The translations under genes were made by a program, and so were the position numbers. Shown here in pieces: positions 1 to 7,234 of a DNA stretch of 7,895 bases. The notes below the pieces were generated by a model. That model was not told where the DNA came from. It ran no database searches and was given only the letters and a program-made list of their open reading frames with translations. Origin of the DNA: Bacillota bacterium (GTDB lineage: Bacteria > Bacillota > Clostridia > Clostridiales > Clostridiaceae); contig JAEZAL010000072.1 of assembly GCA_023427705.1 (NCBI GenBank), forward strand, positions 1 to 7,895, written 5' to 3'. Position 1 is the first letter of the stretch. Each line of letters starts with the position of its first letter.

Positions 1-642
1 CCATGTATTTTACCTATGTTACCTATATATATTTCATATTTTATAGGAGGTAATAATGATGAGAATAACAATAAGAGTAATAAGTCATTAATTAATTCTA
101 TTGGATTTGTGATTGGATTTTCAATAATATTTACTATTCTAGGTGCTGCAGCAGGAACTTTTGGAGACTTTATACAAAAGTATATGAAATTATTTAATAT
201 AATAGCAGGGATAGTATTAATAGTTTTGGGATTTAATTATATTGGCATATTTAAAATTCCACTATTAGAAAGAAGTTTTAAGTTAAAAAATAAAACAAAT
301 TTAAATAAGTTAAATCTAACAACATCTATTTTATTTGGAATGATATTTTCAATTGGTTGGACTCCATGTGTAGGAACTTTTCTTGGAGCAGCTTTAATGC
401 TTGCAGCTAATTCACAAGATACAGTAAAGGGGATTTTAATGCTTTTATCATATAGTTTAGGGCTTGGAATACCATTTATAATATCAGCTCTTTTAATTGA
501 TAACCTTAAAAGTGCTTTTAAGTTTATTAAGAAAAACTATAATATTATAAATACTATATCAGGAATATTATTAATAATAATAGGATTAATGATGATGACT
601 GGTTATTTAAATTTATTTTTGTCTTGGTTAACATTTAATTAG
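1..642 (+). CDS. ccdA: CcdA-type thiol-disulfide electron carrier, 5'-partial
   Basis: This is an integral membrane protein of the CcdA/DsbD-beta family, which carries reducing equivalents from cytoplasmic thioredoxin across the membrane to an extracytoplasmic thiol protein. The frame is open from base 1, so the start lies outside the window; the ATG at 16 is internal. The first visible residues, PCILPMLPIY, are the family's first cysteine motif in TM1, and GWTPCVGT near fragment residues 119-126 is the second. These supply the redox cysteine pair, Cys2 and Cys123 of the 213 visible residues. Hydrophobic segments lie at about 1-16, 31-53, 64-84, 108-136, 143-166 and 183-208, matching the six-helix fold. 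Probably about 15-25 N-terminal residues are missing. The TAG stop overlaps the Shine-Dalgarno of the next gene, a thioredoxin-like protein that is the expected partner. No c-type cytochrome gene is visible, so a role in cytochrome maturation is not implied. Confidence 0.9.
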   Translation, partial: PCILPMLPIYISYFIGGNNDENNNKSNKSLINSIGFVIGFSIIFTILGAAAGTFGDFIQKYMKLFNIIAGIVLIVLGFNYIGIFKIPLLERSFKLKNKTNLNKLNLTTSILFGMIFSIGWTPCVGTFLGAALMLAANSQDTVKGILMLLSYSLGLGIPFIISALLIDNLKSAFKFIKKNYNIINTISGILLIIIGLMMMTGYLNLFLSWLTFN

Positions 643-646
643 GAGG
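641..646 (+). promoter_or_regulatory. Ribosome binding site overlapping the ccdA stop codon
   Basis: A perfect AGGAGG begins inside the TAG stop of ccdA and sits eight bases before the ATG at 655. The overlap suggests translational coupling, so that both redox partners are made together. Confidence 0.85.
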
Positions 647-654
647 TAGAAGTT

Positions 655-1206
655 ATGAAGGGAAAAATGAGAGTAGCTGTATTACTAGGTTCATTAATTT
701 TATTATTTGTCATAGTAAAGTATGGTTATGAATATTTATCAGGATCATATAAGCCTGAAGAAAATATCTCATCACAAGTAGAGAAGAAAGAGGCAAATGA
801 CTTTACAGTTTATAATGAGCAAGGAAATGAAGTTAAGTTATCTGATTTTAAAGGGAAAAAGCCAGTAGTAATAAATGTATGGGCAAGTTGGTGTGGCCCA
901 TGTCAAGCAGAAATGCCATATTTTGAGGATGCAATAAAAAAATATGGTGATGAAGTTGAAATATTAATGATTAATTTAACAGATGGAAGAAGAGAAACAA
1001 AAGATAAAGCATTAAAGTTTTTAAAAGAAAATAATCTAGAAATGGATATAGTTTTTGATGAAGATCTTAGTGCTGCTAATGCTTATAATATTATGGGCAT
1101 TCCTAGAACAGTATTTATAAATATAAATGGAGAAATAAATTATGACAGAGAAGGATTAATAGATAAGGATACCTTATTTACTAATATAGAGAAGATAATA
1201 GAATAA
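655..1206 (+). CDS. Membrane-anchored thioredoxin-like protein (TlpA/ResA type)
   Basis: This 183-aa extracytoplasmic thiol-disulfide oxidoreductase has a positively charged start, a single hydrophobic anchor at about residues 7-22, and then a thioredoxin fold. The active site is WCGPC (Cys80 and Cys83, preceded by the typical NVWASW strand), and the cis-proline loop is GIPRTVF with Pro150. The AhpC/TSA-like start FTVYNEQGNEVKLSDFKGK (about 50-68) is usual for TlpA/ResA proteins. The anchor has no lipobox cysteine, so it is a signal-anchor protein rather than a lipoprotein. It follows ccdA by 12 bases with an overlapping ribosome binding site, which indicates that it takes electrons from CcdA. 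The final substrate is not visible. In related Firmicutes such pairs reduce apocytochrome c, methionine sulfoxide reductase or other exported proteins, so the choice here is open. A hairpin terminator follows directly. Confidence 0.92.
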   Translation: MKGKMRVAVLLGSLILLFVIVKYGYEYLSGSYKPEENISSQVEKKEANDFTVYNEQGNEVKLSDFKGKKPVVINVWASWCGPCQAEMPYFEDAIKKYGDEVEILMINLTDGRRETKDKALKFLKENNLEMDIVFDEDLSAANAYNIMGIPRTVFININGEINYDREGLIDKDTLFTNIEKIIE

Positions 1207-1212
1207 TAAAAA

Positions 1213-1265
1213 GAGAGATAGAAGTAAATATAAGTAGATAGTTATTTCTATCTCTTCATTTTTTT
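1213..1265 (+). terminator. Rho-independent terminator of the ccdA-thioredoxin operon
   Basis: AGAGATAGAA (1214-1223) pairs with TTCTATCTCT (1246-1255), extended by one G-T pair. The loop is 22 bases, and the stem is followed by CA and a T run at 1259-1265. The long loop makes it less typical, but the perfect 10-bp stem, the T tract and the position just after the stop support it. Confidence 0.75.
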
Positions 1266-1307
1266 AGTAATATAATTATATAGCGTTAAATTAATGGGGG
1301 GATAGAG

Positions 1308-2462
1308 ATGGATAGCAGGAAATTACTTAATTTAATAAAGAAAGAAGAAGGAATGAAGCTAGATTTCAAATTAAAGCTATCCTTAGAGAATGAAAGTAGT
1401 AAAAAAGAATTAGCAAAAGATGTTTGTGCTATAGCAAATTCAAGAGGTGGTAGAGGATATATAGTAGTAGGAATAGAAGATAAAACAAAAAGGGTAGTTG
1501 GATTAGGTGATAATGAAATTATAAGTGAAGAACAAGTTCAGCAAATAATTACTTCTAGATGTGAACCTCCAATACCAGTTACAGTAGATATAATATCATT
1601 AGAAAACAAAAAGTTATGTGTAATTACAATTTATGATGGAGACCATAAGCCATACCAATTAAGAGAAAATGGAGCTTTTTACATTAGAAGAGGTTCCACA
1701 ACTGATACCATGAGAAAACAAGAGTTAATAGAAGCCTTTGAAGAAAATTTGGATTTTTTTATGGAAACATCAAAGATAGTAAAGAGTCAAATAAGTTTTT
1801 TAGATGAAGTTTTATATAAAAATTATTTTAAAAAGAAGGGTATAGAAATTAATGAAGAAAATAAAGAATTTCTATTAGAAACTTCTAGAATTATATCTTT
1901 AGATAAAGAAAGTGGTGAATATAATTGCACCTTAGGAGGTTTGTTGGTTTTTTCAAATGTTAATAGTATGTGGCTACCACATAATATGATAAGAATAAAC
2001 AATAAAGTAAATAAGGAGAAAAATAATACTATAATAATTCAGGGAAATATTCTAGATATGATTGATAAATCAATTGTGGAGATATCAGAAATTCTACCTA
2101 AAGATTACCCAATAAATGCAATAATTGAAGCTATAAGTAATGGAGTATTATACAGAGATTATTCTGCTTTTGATAAAATTATAGATGTTCATATAGGAAA
2201 TAAAGAAATTATTATTACAAGTCCAGGGGCTATTATTGGAAATAGTAGATCAGTAAATAATATAAATCAAAATAAGAGAAATATGTGGTTATATGAAAAG
2301 ATAATTACTATAGATGATAACAAAAGGTTTTTAAATAATGGAAAAGGATTTTTAAGGATAAAAAAATCTTTTAATAATAGTAGAAGTGTTAAATTTATTA
2401 ATTCTATTAAAGAAGATTATTTTAGAGTAGTTTTACCAGGAGTAAAAGATTTCCGTAAATAA
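1308..2462 (+). CDS. AlbA_2 (Schlafen-like) domain protein with C-terminal GHKL-like segment
   Basis: This 384-aa cytoplasmic protein belongs to the group often annotated as putative DNA-binding or transcriptional regulator with an AlbA_2 (formerly AAA_4, divergent) domain. The N-terminal domain covers about residues 10-145. It has the characteristic E-x-x-x-L-D-F-K start (14-21), ANSRGGRGYIVVGIED (43-58), the CEPPIPV segment (85-91) and the YIRRGSTT signature (125-132). The C-terminal segment IIEAISNGVLYRDYS (272-286) followed by IIITSPG (301-307) matches the ATPase-like region usually written EA..NA..HRDYS...SPG. Here the motif histidine is Tyr282, while the Asn of that motif is kept at 278. 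The protein is somewhat shorter than many relatives and has no obvious winged-helix tail. A GGGGGG ribosome binding site (1296-1301) sits six bases before the ATG. A TATAAT at 1271-1276 has no good -35 partner. The target and ligand are unknown. Confidence 0.85.
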   Translation: MDSRKLLNLIKKEEGMKLDFKLKLSLENESSKKELAKDVCAIANSRGGRGYIVVGIEDKTKRVVGLGDNEIISEEQVQQIITSRCEPPIPVTVDIISLENKKLCVITIYDGDHKPYQLRENGAFYIRRGSTTDTMRKQELIEAFEENLDFFMETSKIVKSQISFLDEVLYKNYFKKKGIEINEENKEFLLETSRIISLDKESGEYNCTLGGLLVFSNVNSMWLPHNMIRINNKVNKEKNNTIIIQGNILDMIDKSIVEISEILPKDYPINAIIEAISNGVLYRDYSAFDKIIDVHIGNKEIIITSPGAIIGNSRSVNNINQNKRNMWLYEKIITIDDNKRFLNNGKGFLRIKKSFNNSRSVKFINSIKEDYFRVVLPGVKDFRK

Positions 2463-2529
2463 ATATAACAATATATAATTTTGCTATTATAAATAGTTAT
2501 CATATGAATTAGTAAAGTAAATATATTAT

Positions 2530-2557
2530 TTGAAAATTTATTGTACTATGATATAAT
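2530..2557 (+). promoter_or_regulatory. Extended -10 promoter for the 192-aa gene
   Basis: TTGAAA at 2530-2535 is followed after 16 bases by TATAAT at 2552-2557. TG one base before the -10 (2549-2550) gives a TGnTATAAT extended -10. It lies about 50 bases upstream of the start at 2606. Confidence 0.7.
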
Positions 2558-2605
2558 AATTTCTACTAAATAATATACACAGTTATATAAGTAAGGGAGT
2601 TTAAC

Positions 2606-3184
2606 ATGAATAGTAAAGTTGAATTAGTATATGAAAATAATGAGTATATAGTTAAAGTTAATAACTCAGTTATAAATAAGGATAATGACTTAGAAAAAGC
2701 ATATGAGCAATTTAAAAATGTAATAAAGAATAATAAATCAGCTGAAGCAAGAGCGTGGGATGATATTGTAGATAAGTTTAAAGGGTTAGATAGCAAGGAT
2801 TTAGAAATAAATAATGAATATAGAACTATGACTTATGGAAATATGAAGTATTTCTACAATATGGGAAAAGTTTTCTATATGGCTAATGGGCAAATGGTAC
2901 CTTTAATAGGAGGTTATGGATTATTTAAATTTACATTACATGAAGTATGCAATGGAGATTTAAATAAAGCAAATGAATTTATAGAGTTTTGTAAAGATGT
3001 TATGTTAACAGATGTGAATTACAGAGTTACAGATTCTAGTATAATAGTTTCAAGTGCTAGTTTTAACTATGGTTCAGCTGAATATAACTTTTCAAGTGGA
3101 AAAATTAATAAAGGTGCATCTATAACTCAAGGTACTTTCGATGAGTTTAAGACATATGTATTAGATATAATTAAGAAAAAATAA
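2606..3184 (+). CDS. Hypothetical protein, 192 aa, family not recognised
   Basis: I do not recognise this protein. The ATG has an AAGGGAG ribosome binding site six bases upstream (2593-2599). There is no signal peptide or membrane segment, so it is probably cytoplasmic. Visible layout: a short beta-hairpin-like start (about 4-19), a charged helical part (27-60), a tyrosine- and glycine-rich middle (72-107, including the MVPLIGGYGLFKF stretch), a helix (118-133), a serine-rich beta-like part (137-163) and a terminal helix (177-191). Cys115 and Cys129 are the only cysteines and form no obvious metal motif. Normal codon use for this genome, a good promoter and a strong terminator all argue that it is a real, separately transcribed gene. 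The reverse-strand frame over 2566-2796 is its shadow. Confidence 0.8.
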   Translation: MNSKVELVYENNEYIVKVNNSVINKDNDLEKAYEQFKNVIKNNKSAEARAWDDIVDKFKGLDSKDLEINNEYRTMTYGNMKYFYNMGKVFYMANGQMVPLIGGYGLFKFTLHEVCNGDLNKANEFIEFCKDVMLTDVNYRVTDSSIIVSSASFNYGSAEYNFSSGKINKGASITQGTFDEFKTYVLDIIKKK

Positions 3185-3193
3185 AGTTTTTAC

Positions 3194-3222
3194 AAAGAAT
3201 CATTTTATATGATTCTTTTTTT
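3194..3222 (+). terminator. Rho-independent terminator after the 192-aa gene
   Basis: AAAGAATCAT (3194-3203) pairs perfectly with ATGATTCTTT (3209-3218) around a 5-base loop, with a T run at 3216-3222. It begins ten bases after the stop codon. Confidence 0.9.
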
Positions 3223-3245
3223 ATATATAAAATTAATAAAATAAT

Positions 3246-3263
3246 AAATAATAACTATTATTT
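3246..3263. repeat. 18-bp perfect inverted repeat upstream of the AraC-family gene
   Basis: AAATAATA, a 2-base spacer and TATTATTT form an all-but-one A/T palindrome about 50 bases upstream of the proposed -35 of the regulator gene. The spacer is too short for an RNA hairpin loop, so a protein-binding site is the more natural reading. In such A+T-rich DNA it may also be chance. Confidence 0.3.
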
Positions 3264-3314
3264 TCTTAATAAATAAATACTTAAATTAATATAATGTAAA
3301 ATTTTAACAAGAAA

Positions 3315-3344
3315 TTGAAGAAGTTTTAAAAAATATAATATAAT
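3315..3344 (+). promoter_or_regulatory. Probable promoter of the AraC-family gene
   Basis: TTGAAG at 3315-3320 and TATAAT at 3339-3344 are separated by 18 bases. They lie about 40 bases upstream of the ATG at 3386, which is preceded by an AGGGAGGGG ribosome binding site (3371-3379). Overlapping TATAAT-like words make the exact -10 uncertain. Confidence 0.5.
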
Positions 3345-3385
3345 ATGTATATAATTATCATTATGTATAGAGGGAGGGGAATTTT

Positions 3386-4069
3386 ATGAATGATGGATAT
3401 GAGAGTTTTGAATCTGACTTTAATATTTTTAACAATAAAATGTCATTATTAATTGATTCTAGAAATAAAGATGAAATAGTGAAGGTTATTAAAGAAAAGC
3501 ATTTGTCAGAAATTTATGATGAGGTTGATAAAGAACATAAAACGGATGATCTTATTATATGGAATGCTATTTATACTAGAGAGATAATAAGGAATGGAAT
3601 AGCAAAAAAATATTTACATCCCATTTACAATAAGTTTTATAGAAGAATAAAGGAAGCTAGTTCTATACAAGTTTTGCAAGAAATAGAATTAGATATGATA
3701 AATGAATACATGGAATTACTAATTAATGATACAGAAATTACAGACAGTTTCACTGTAAACAAGCTTCTACAAGCCCTTCATTTAAATATAGAAAACCATA
3801 TATCCCTAGAAGAAATCTGCAAAAACTTAAATATTTCAGTTGGGTATGCATCTACTTGTTTTAAAAAATATAAAGGTGTATCAGTGATGAAATATTTAAG
3901 AGAAATAAAAATAGAAAGAGCAAAAATTTTATTGTTAAGTACTGAAAAAAGCATTTTGGAAATTAGTATTTTATTAGGTTTTCATGATCAAAGTCATTTT
4001 ACTAATACATTTAAAAAGTTAGTTGGAGTATCACCATTGAAATTTAGAAATAAAAATTACTCAATATAA
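3386..4069 (+). CDS. AraC-family transcriptional regulator
   Basis: This 227-aa DNA-binding regulator has the double helix-turn-helix AraC domain at the C-terminus (about 126-224). The first HTH is ISLEEICKNLNISVGYASTCFKKYKG (139-164). A linker helix follows with the family's YLREIKIERAKILL pattern (170-183). The second HTH contains ILEISILLGFHDQSHFTNTFKK (190-211), and VGVSPLKFR (213-221) matches the usual GxSPxxYR ending. The N-terminal 120 residues are helical and charged, with no cupin-type arabinose-binding fold visible; they may be a small effector or dimerisation domain, and the ligand is unknown. The next gene, pepF, begins 73 bases downstream with its own promoter and no terminator between. 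Regulation of pepF or of distant genes is possible but not shown by the sequence. Confidence 0.92.
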   Translation: MNDGYESFESDFNIFNNKMSLLIDSRNKDEIVKVIKEKHLSEIYDEVDKEHKTDDLIIWNAIYTREIIRNGIAKKYLHPIYNKFYRRIKEASSIQVLQEIELDMINEYMELLINDTEITDSFTVNKLLQALHLNIENHISLEEICKNLNISVGYASTCFKKYKGVSVMKYLREIKIERAKILLLSTEKSILEISILLGFHDQSHFTNTFKKLVGVSPLKFRNKNYSI

Positions 4070-4080
4070 GTGGAAATTTA

Positions 4081-4109
4081 TTGATAATATTATAAATAAA
4101 TACTATAAT
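4081..4109 (+). promoter_or_regulatory. Promoter of pepF
   Basis: TTGATA at 4081-4086 and TATAAT at 4104-4109 are separated by the ideal 17 bases. They lie 33 bases upstream of the ATG, which has a GGGGG ribosome binding site at 4131-4135. This is the best sigma-70-type promoter in the window. Confidence 0.75.
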
Positions 4110-4142
4110 GAGTAATAAAAATATATATAAGGGGGCAAAAAA

Positions 4143-5921
4143 ATGTCACATAATTGGAGTTTAAAAGAACTTTATTCCTCATTTACATCTAATGAGTTTC
4201 TTGGGGATTTAGATAAAGTTGATAAAAGCATTAATGATTTAATAGCTTTTTCAGAAAAATTAAATGGAGAAAGTGATGAGTTAAAATCATTAGAAGATAT
4301 AATAAATAAGCTTGAAAATCTGTACCTACTTATTAGTAAGGTAGCATCATTTGCTAGCTTAACTATTAGTGCAGATTCAAAAAATGTTGAAGGAAGAAAA
4401 TACTTAGATGTTATTAATAATAAAATTAGTCTTCTAGCAGAACCATCAACTAAAATATATAAATGGGTTGCAAGTATAGAGAATATAGATGAAGTTATTA
4501 ATAAATCTGAATTATTAAAAGAGCATAATTTTATAATAAAAGAAATAGTTTCTAAGAATAAATATATGTTAAGTGATAAAGAAGAGGCTATAATTGCTAA
4601 AATGAGAACTACAGGATCAGAAGCTTGGTCAAATTATAAAGATTATTTAATATCAACTCATAAAGTAGATATTAATGTAGATGGAAAAGAAGAATCCCTT
4701 CCATTAACTGTTGTATTAAATATGGCTTATAGTAAAGATTCAGAAGTAAGAAAAAATGCCTATGAAGCTGAAATAAAATCATATGAAAAAATAGAAGAAG
4801 GGGTAGCAGCTGCCTTAAATGGAATTAAGGGAGAAGTAATAACTACATCAGAACTTAAAGGTTATAAATCACCTCTTCATATGACATTAGAAGAATCTAG
4901 AATGGATGAAGATATTTTAAATGCTATGCTTACAGCAATTAAAGAAAGTTTACCTACATTCAGGAAATATTTAAAAAGAAAAGCTGAAATTTTAGGACAT
5001 AAAAATGGGCTTCCATTTTACGATTTATATGCTCCAGTAATAGAAAAAGAAATGAAATTTGATTTCGAAGAGGGTAAAGCCTTTGTTGAAAAGAATTTTA
5101 GAAAGTTTAGTGATAATTTAGCTAACTTTGCTTTAAAAGCTTTCGATAATAATTGGATAGATGTTTATCCTAAGGAAGGAAAAGTAGGAGGAGCATTTTG
5201 TGCAAGTATTAAAGATATTAAAGAAAGTAGAATATTATTAAACTATGGAAATAGCTTTAGTGACGTAGTCACAATGAGTCACGAACTAGGTCACGGCTTC
5301 CATGGAGAATGTTTAAATAATGAAACTACATTAAATTCAGAATATCCAATGACTTTAGCAGAAACAGCTTCTAACTTCTGTGAAATAATTATTAAGAAGA
5401 GTGCTGTAAAAGAAGCTAGTAAGGAAGAAGCCTTTGCTATTTTAGAAGCAGAAATTTCAGACTGTAATCAAGTAATAGTAGATATATATTCAAGATTTTT
5501 ATTTGAAAGTGAAGTTTTTGAAAAGAGAAAAGAAAGTTCATTATCAGTAGAAGAAATAAATAATGCAATGCTTAGTGCACAAAAAGAAGCTTATGGAGAT
5601 GGATTAGATAATAATTACCTTCATAAATATATGTGGACTTGGAAGCCACACTATTATTATGCAACTGCAAACTTCTATAACTTCCCATATGCCTTTGGAA
5701 ACTTATTTGCTAAGGGATTATATGCAGAATACTTAAAGAGAGGCGATAGCTTCTGTAAGGAATATGAAGAATTACTTGCAGTTACAGGTAAGAACAGTGT
5801 AGCAGATGTAACTAAGATAATGAATATAGATGTTCATGATGTTAACTTCTGGAGAAACTCACTTAAACTTATAGAAGAAGATATAGAAAAGTTTATAGAA
5901 TTAAGCTATGAAATAAAGTAA
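4143..5921 (+). CDS. pepF: Oligoendopeptidase F (M3B zinc metallopeptidase)
   Basis: This 592-aa cytoplasmic zinc peptidase cleaves short internal peptides, so it acts in peptide turnover and nutrient use. The zinc site is HELGH with His380, Glu381 and His384, followed by GFHGE; the third ligand is Glu407 in TLAETASNFCE. The C-terminal substrate-binding segment HYYYATANFYNFPYAFG (503-519) is typical of PepF. The N-terminal half is helical and contains the oligopeptidase F N-terminal domain (about 110-185), with the M3 catalytic domain from about 200 to 580. The length equals the usual family size of about 600 residues, and all key residues are present, so it should be active. It has its own promoter upstream and a hairpin terminator downstream, and it faces the metallophosphoesterase gene convergently. 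Confidence 0.96.
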   Translation: MSHNWSLKELYSSFTSNEFLGDLDKVDKSINDLIAFSEKLNGESDELKSLEDIINKLENLYLLISKVASFASLTISADSKNVEGRKYLDVINNKISLLAEPSTKIYKWVASIENIDEVINKSELLKEHNFIIKEIVSKNKYMLSDKEEAIIAKMRTTGSEAWSNYKDYLISTHKVDINVDGKEESLPLTVVLNMAYSKDSEVRKNAYEAEIKSYEKIEEGVAAALNGIKGEVITTSELKGYKSPLHMTLEESRMDEDILNAMLTAIKESLPTFRKYLKRKAEILGHKNGLPFYDLYAPVIEKEMKFDFEEGKAFVEKNFRKFSDNLANFALKAFDNNWIDVYPKEGKVGGAFCASIKDIKESRILLNYGNSFSDVVTMSHELGHGFHGECLNNETTLNSEYPMTLAETASNFCEIIIKKSAVKEASKEEAFAILEAEISDCNQVIVDIYSRFLFESEVFEKRKESSLSVEEINNAMLSAQKEAYGDGLDNNYLHKYMWTWKPHYYYATANFYNFPYAFGNLFAKGLYAEYLKRGDSFCKEYEELLAVTGKNSVADVTKIMNIDVHDVNFWRNSLKLIEEDIEKFIELSYEIK

Positions 5922-5941
5922 TAGTGAAGAATTAATAGTTA

Positions 5942-5972
5942 AGAGTTTAGGAAAAACTCTAAGGGAGTTTTT
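5942..5972 (+). other. Two overlapping, mutually exclusive small hairpins after pepF
   Basis: AGAGTTT (5942-5948) can pair with AAACTCT (5954-5960). Alternatively AAAAACTC (5952-5959) can pair with GAGTTTTT (5965-5972). Both use the same central strand, so only one can form. The second ends in five Ts and could act as a weak first terminator. Confidence 0.45.
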
Positions 5973-5987
5973 GAATTGTGATTTTGT

Positions 5988-6020
5988 AAATTGAGCTGTT
6001 TGTAAGACAGCTCAATTTTT
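5988..6020 (+). terminator. Terminator between convergent pepF and metallophosphoesterase genes
   Basis: AAATTGAGCTGT (5988-5999) pairs perfectly over 12 bp with ACAGCTCAATTT (6007-6018) around a 7-base loop, followed by a plus-strand T run (6016-6020). On the minus strand the tail is poorer in Ts, so it is mainly the pepF terminator but may also slow transcription from the opposite gene, whose stop is 16 bases away. Confidence 0.88.
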
Positions 6021-6041
6021 CATTCTTTCATTCTTTCATTT
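6021..6041. repeat. Short tandem repeat, unit CATTCTTT, about 2.6 copies
   Basis: Two exact CATTCTTT units (6021-6028, 6029-6036) are followed by a partial third. The array overlaps the minus-strand stop codon at 6036-6038. Because the stop lies at the gene-proximal edge, gain or loss of units would not change the encoded protein. Confidence 0.6.
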
Positions 6042-7166
6042 CAATTTGATTTGAATTATTTCACTTCTACTTCCTACTCTAAGAGGTGGTCCCCAAGTTC
6101 CATAACCTGAAGAAACTACAACATTTAAATTATCTTTTTTTAAATATCCATAATCAACTTCAAATATACTATTAGTTATAAGATTAGCAGGAAATATTTG
6201 ACCTCTATGAGTGTGGCCAGAAAGCTGTAAATCAATATCAGTATTTAAGCTTTCATTAATATACTTTGGATTATGATCAATAACTATTAATGGTTTAGAC
6301 TTATCTAAATCTTTAGTTAATTCACCTAAATTAGCTCGAGAAGTATCACTAATTGAATTTACAGTTATATCATCTCTTCCAATTATATAGAATTTATTAT
6401 CAACTAAAGCAACTTCATCTCTTAAAACAGTAACAGAGTTTTCTTTAAGAATATCTACTATGTCAGATTCTTTTCTAGTGAAAATATCATGATTTCCTAA
6501 AGTTGCAAAAGTCCCATATTTGGATTTTAAATTAGAAAATTCTACTGCCATATTATTATTTAAAAAAATCTTAAAATCACTATCAATAATATCACCAGCA
6601 ATAATTATTAAATCAGGATTAAGTTTATTAATTTCAGTTACCATAGATTTTAATCTGTCATTCTTAACAATATTACCTAAGTGAATATCAGAAACCATAA
6701 CTATATTTAAAGATTCTTTTTGGTTTAATTTTTCAATATTAATATCAAAAGATTTCACATAAGAATTTCTAGCATTATATGTACCAATTATAAGTATTGA
6801 TATAAATATTAAAGTCATTAATATTGTTTCAATTATATGAACTTTATTGTTGAAAATTGATGATTTCTTTAATATAAAGTTTACTAGTCCTAAAATTGGA
6901 AATGTTAATAAGGAATACATTAATAAAATAAGCCAGTAAGAACCAATTAATGAAAAAAACGCTATTAAGTTGTATGGTAAATACTTATTCAATAGAGTAG
7001 AAAGTATATATGATGATGCCAAAGTCCAAAATATTATTCTAAATACAAGGGTAGGAATATTAAAAATATTATTAAAAGCTTTAAAAATTACCTTTCCAAC
7101 ATAATAATTTAGAATAAAATATATACTGAAAAATATGATAAAGTAAAGAATATATATCCCTTTCAT
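6036..7166 (-). CDS. Membrane-bound metallophosphoesterase (YkuE/YaeI-like)
   Basis: This 376-aa calcineurin-like phosphoesterase follows an N-terminal membrane region. With numbering from my chosen start, hydrophobic segments lie at about 4-22, 40-58, 66-95 and 112-130. The catalytic domain starts near 155 with all metal motifs: SDIHLG (Asp160, His162), AGDIID (Asp192), LGNHD (Asn225, His226), IDHNP (His298) and GHTHRGQ (His318, His320). Its two-metal site should be active. YkuE/YaeI relatives act on UDP-linked or lipid-linked cell-envelope pyrophosphates, but the substrate here is inferred only by family. The frame can be extended upstream to a TTG at 7181. I prefer the ATG at 7166 because the GGAG at 7176-7179 lies the right distance upstream of it and nothing like a ribosome binding site precedes the TTG. 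The gene is divergent from the broken helicase gene and convergent with pepF. Confidence 0.93.
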   Translation of the reverse strand: MKGIYILYFIIFFSIYFILNYYVGKVIFKAFNNIFNIPTLVFRIIFWTLASSYILSTLLNKYLPYNLIAFFSLIGSYWLILLMYSLLTFPILGLVNFILKKSSIFNNKVHIIETILMTLIFISILIIGTYNARNSYVKSFDINIEKLNQKESLNIVMVSDIHLGNIVKNDRLKSMVTEINKLNPDLIIIAGDIIDSDFKIFLNNNMAVEFSNLKSKYGTFATLGNHDIFTRKESDIVDILKENSVTVLRDEVALVDNKFYIIGRDDITVNSISDTSRANLGELTKDLDKSKPLIVIDHNPKYINESLNTDIDLQLSGHTHRGQIFPANLITNSIFEVDYGYLKKDNLNVVVSSGYGTWGPPLRVGSRSEIIQIKLK

Positions 7167-7175
7167 ATGTATCAA

Positions 7176-7179
7176 CTCC
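7176..7179 (-). promoter_or_regulatory. Ribosome binding site that fixes the metallophosphoesterase start
   Basis: On the minus strand GGAG is nine bases before the ATG at 7166. It falls inside the longer TTG-initiated frame, so that longer frame would lack a ribosome binding site of its own. Confidence 0.7.
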
Positions 7180-7195
7180 AAAATGATTTTTTATA

Positions 7196-7204
7196 ATTAT
7201 ATCA
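7196..7204 (-). promoter_or_regulatory. Extended -10 element for the metallophosphoesterase gene
   Basis: On the minus strand TGATATAAT gives TG, one base, then TATAAT (7201-7196), the same extended -10 form as before the 192-aa gene. No good -35 is seen, which an extended -10 can tolerate. It predicts a leader of roughly 20-25 bases containing the GGAG site. Confidence 0.5.
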
Positions 7205-7206
7205 TA

Positions 7207-7234
7207 TTGGTAATTTTTACTGTAGTACTATAAT
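7207..7234 (+). promoter_or_regulatory. Possible promoter of the interrupted helicase gene
   Basis: TTGGTA (7207-7212) and TATAAT (7229-7234) are separated by 16 bases. They lie about 48 bases upstream of the GTG at 7282 and drive transcription towards the element junction. Confidence 0.5.

Noticed and set aside
16..18. ATG at 16 as the start of the CcdA gene
   Set aside because: The five codons before it read PCILP in frame, the conserved CcdA cysteine motif, and no ribosome binding site precedes it, so the gene begins before the window.
2566..2796. 76-codon reverse-strand frame
   Set aside because: It overlaps the promoter and first part of the well-supported plus-strand 192-aa gene and has no ribosome binding site, so it is a shadow.
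6021..6041. Tandem CATTCTTT repeat as a phase-variation switch
   Set aside because: The stop codon lies at the gene-proximal edge of the repeat, so unit gain or loss cannot shift the reading frame.
7167..7181. Upstream TTG start adding five residues to the metallophosphoesterase
   Set aside because: The GGAG ribosome binding site lies inside this extension and is well placed for the ATG at 7166; nothing suitable precedes the TTG.
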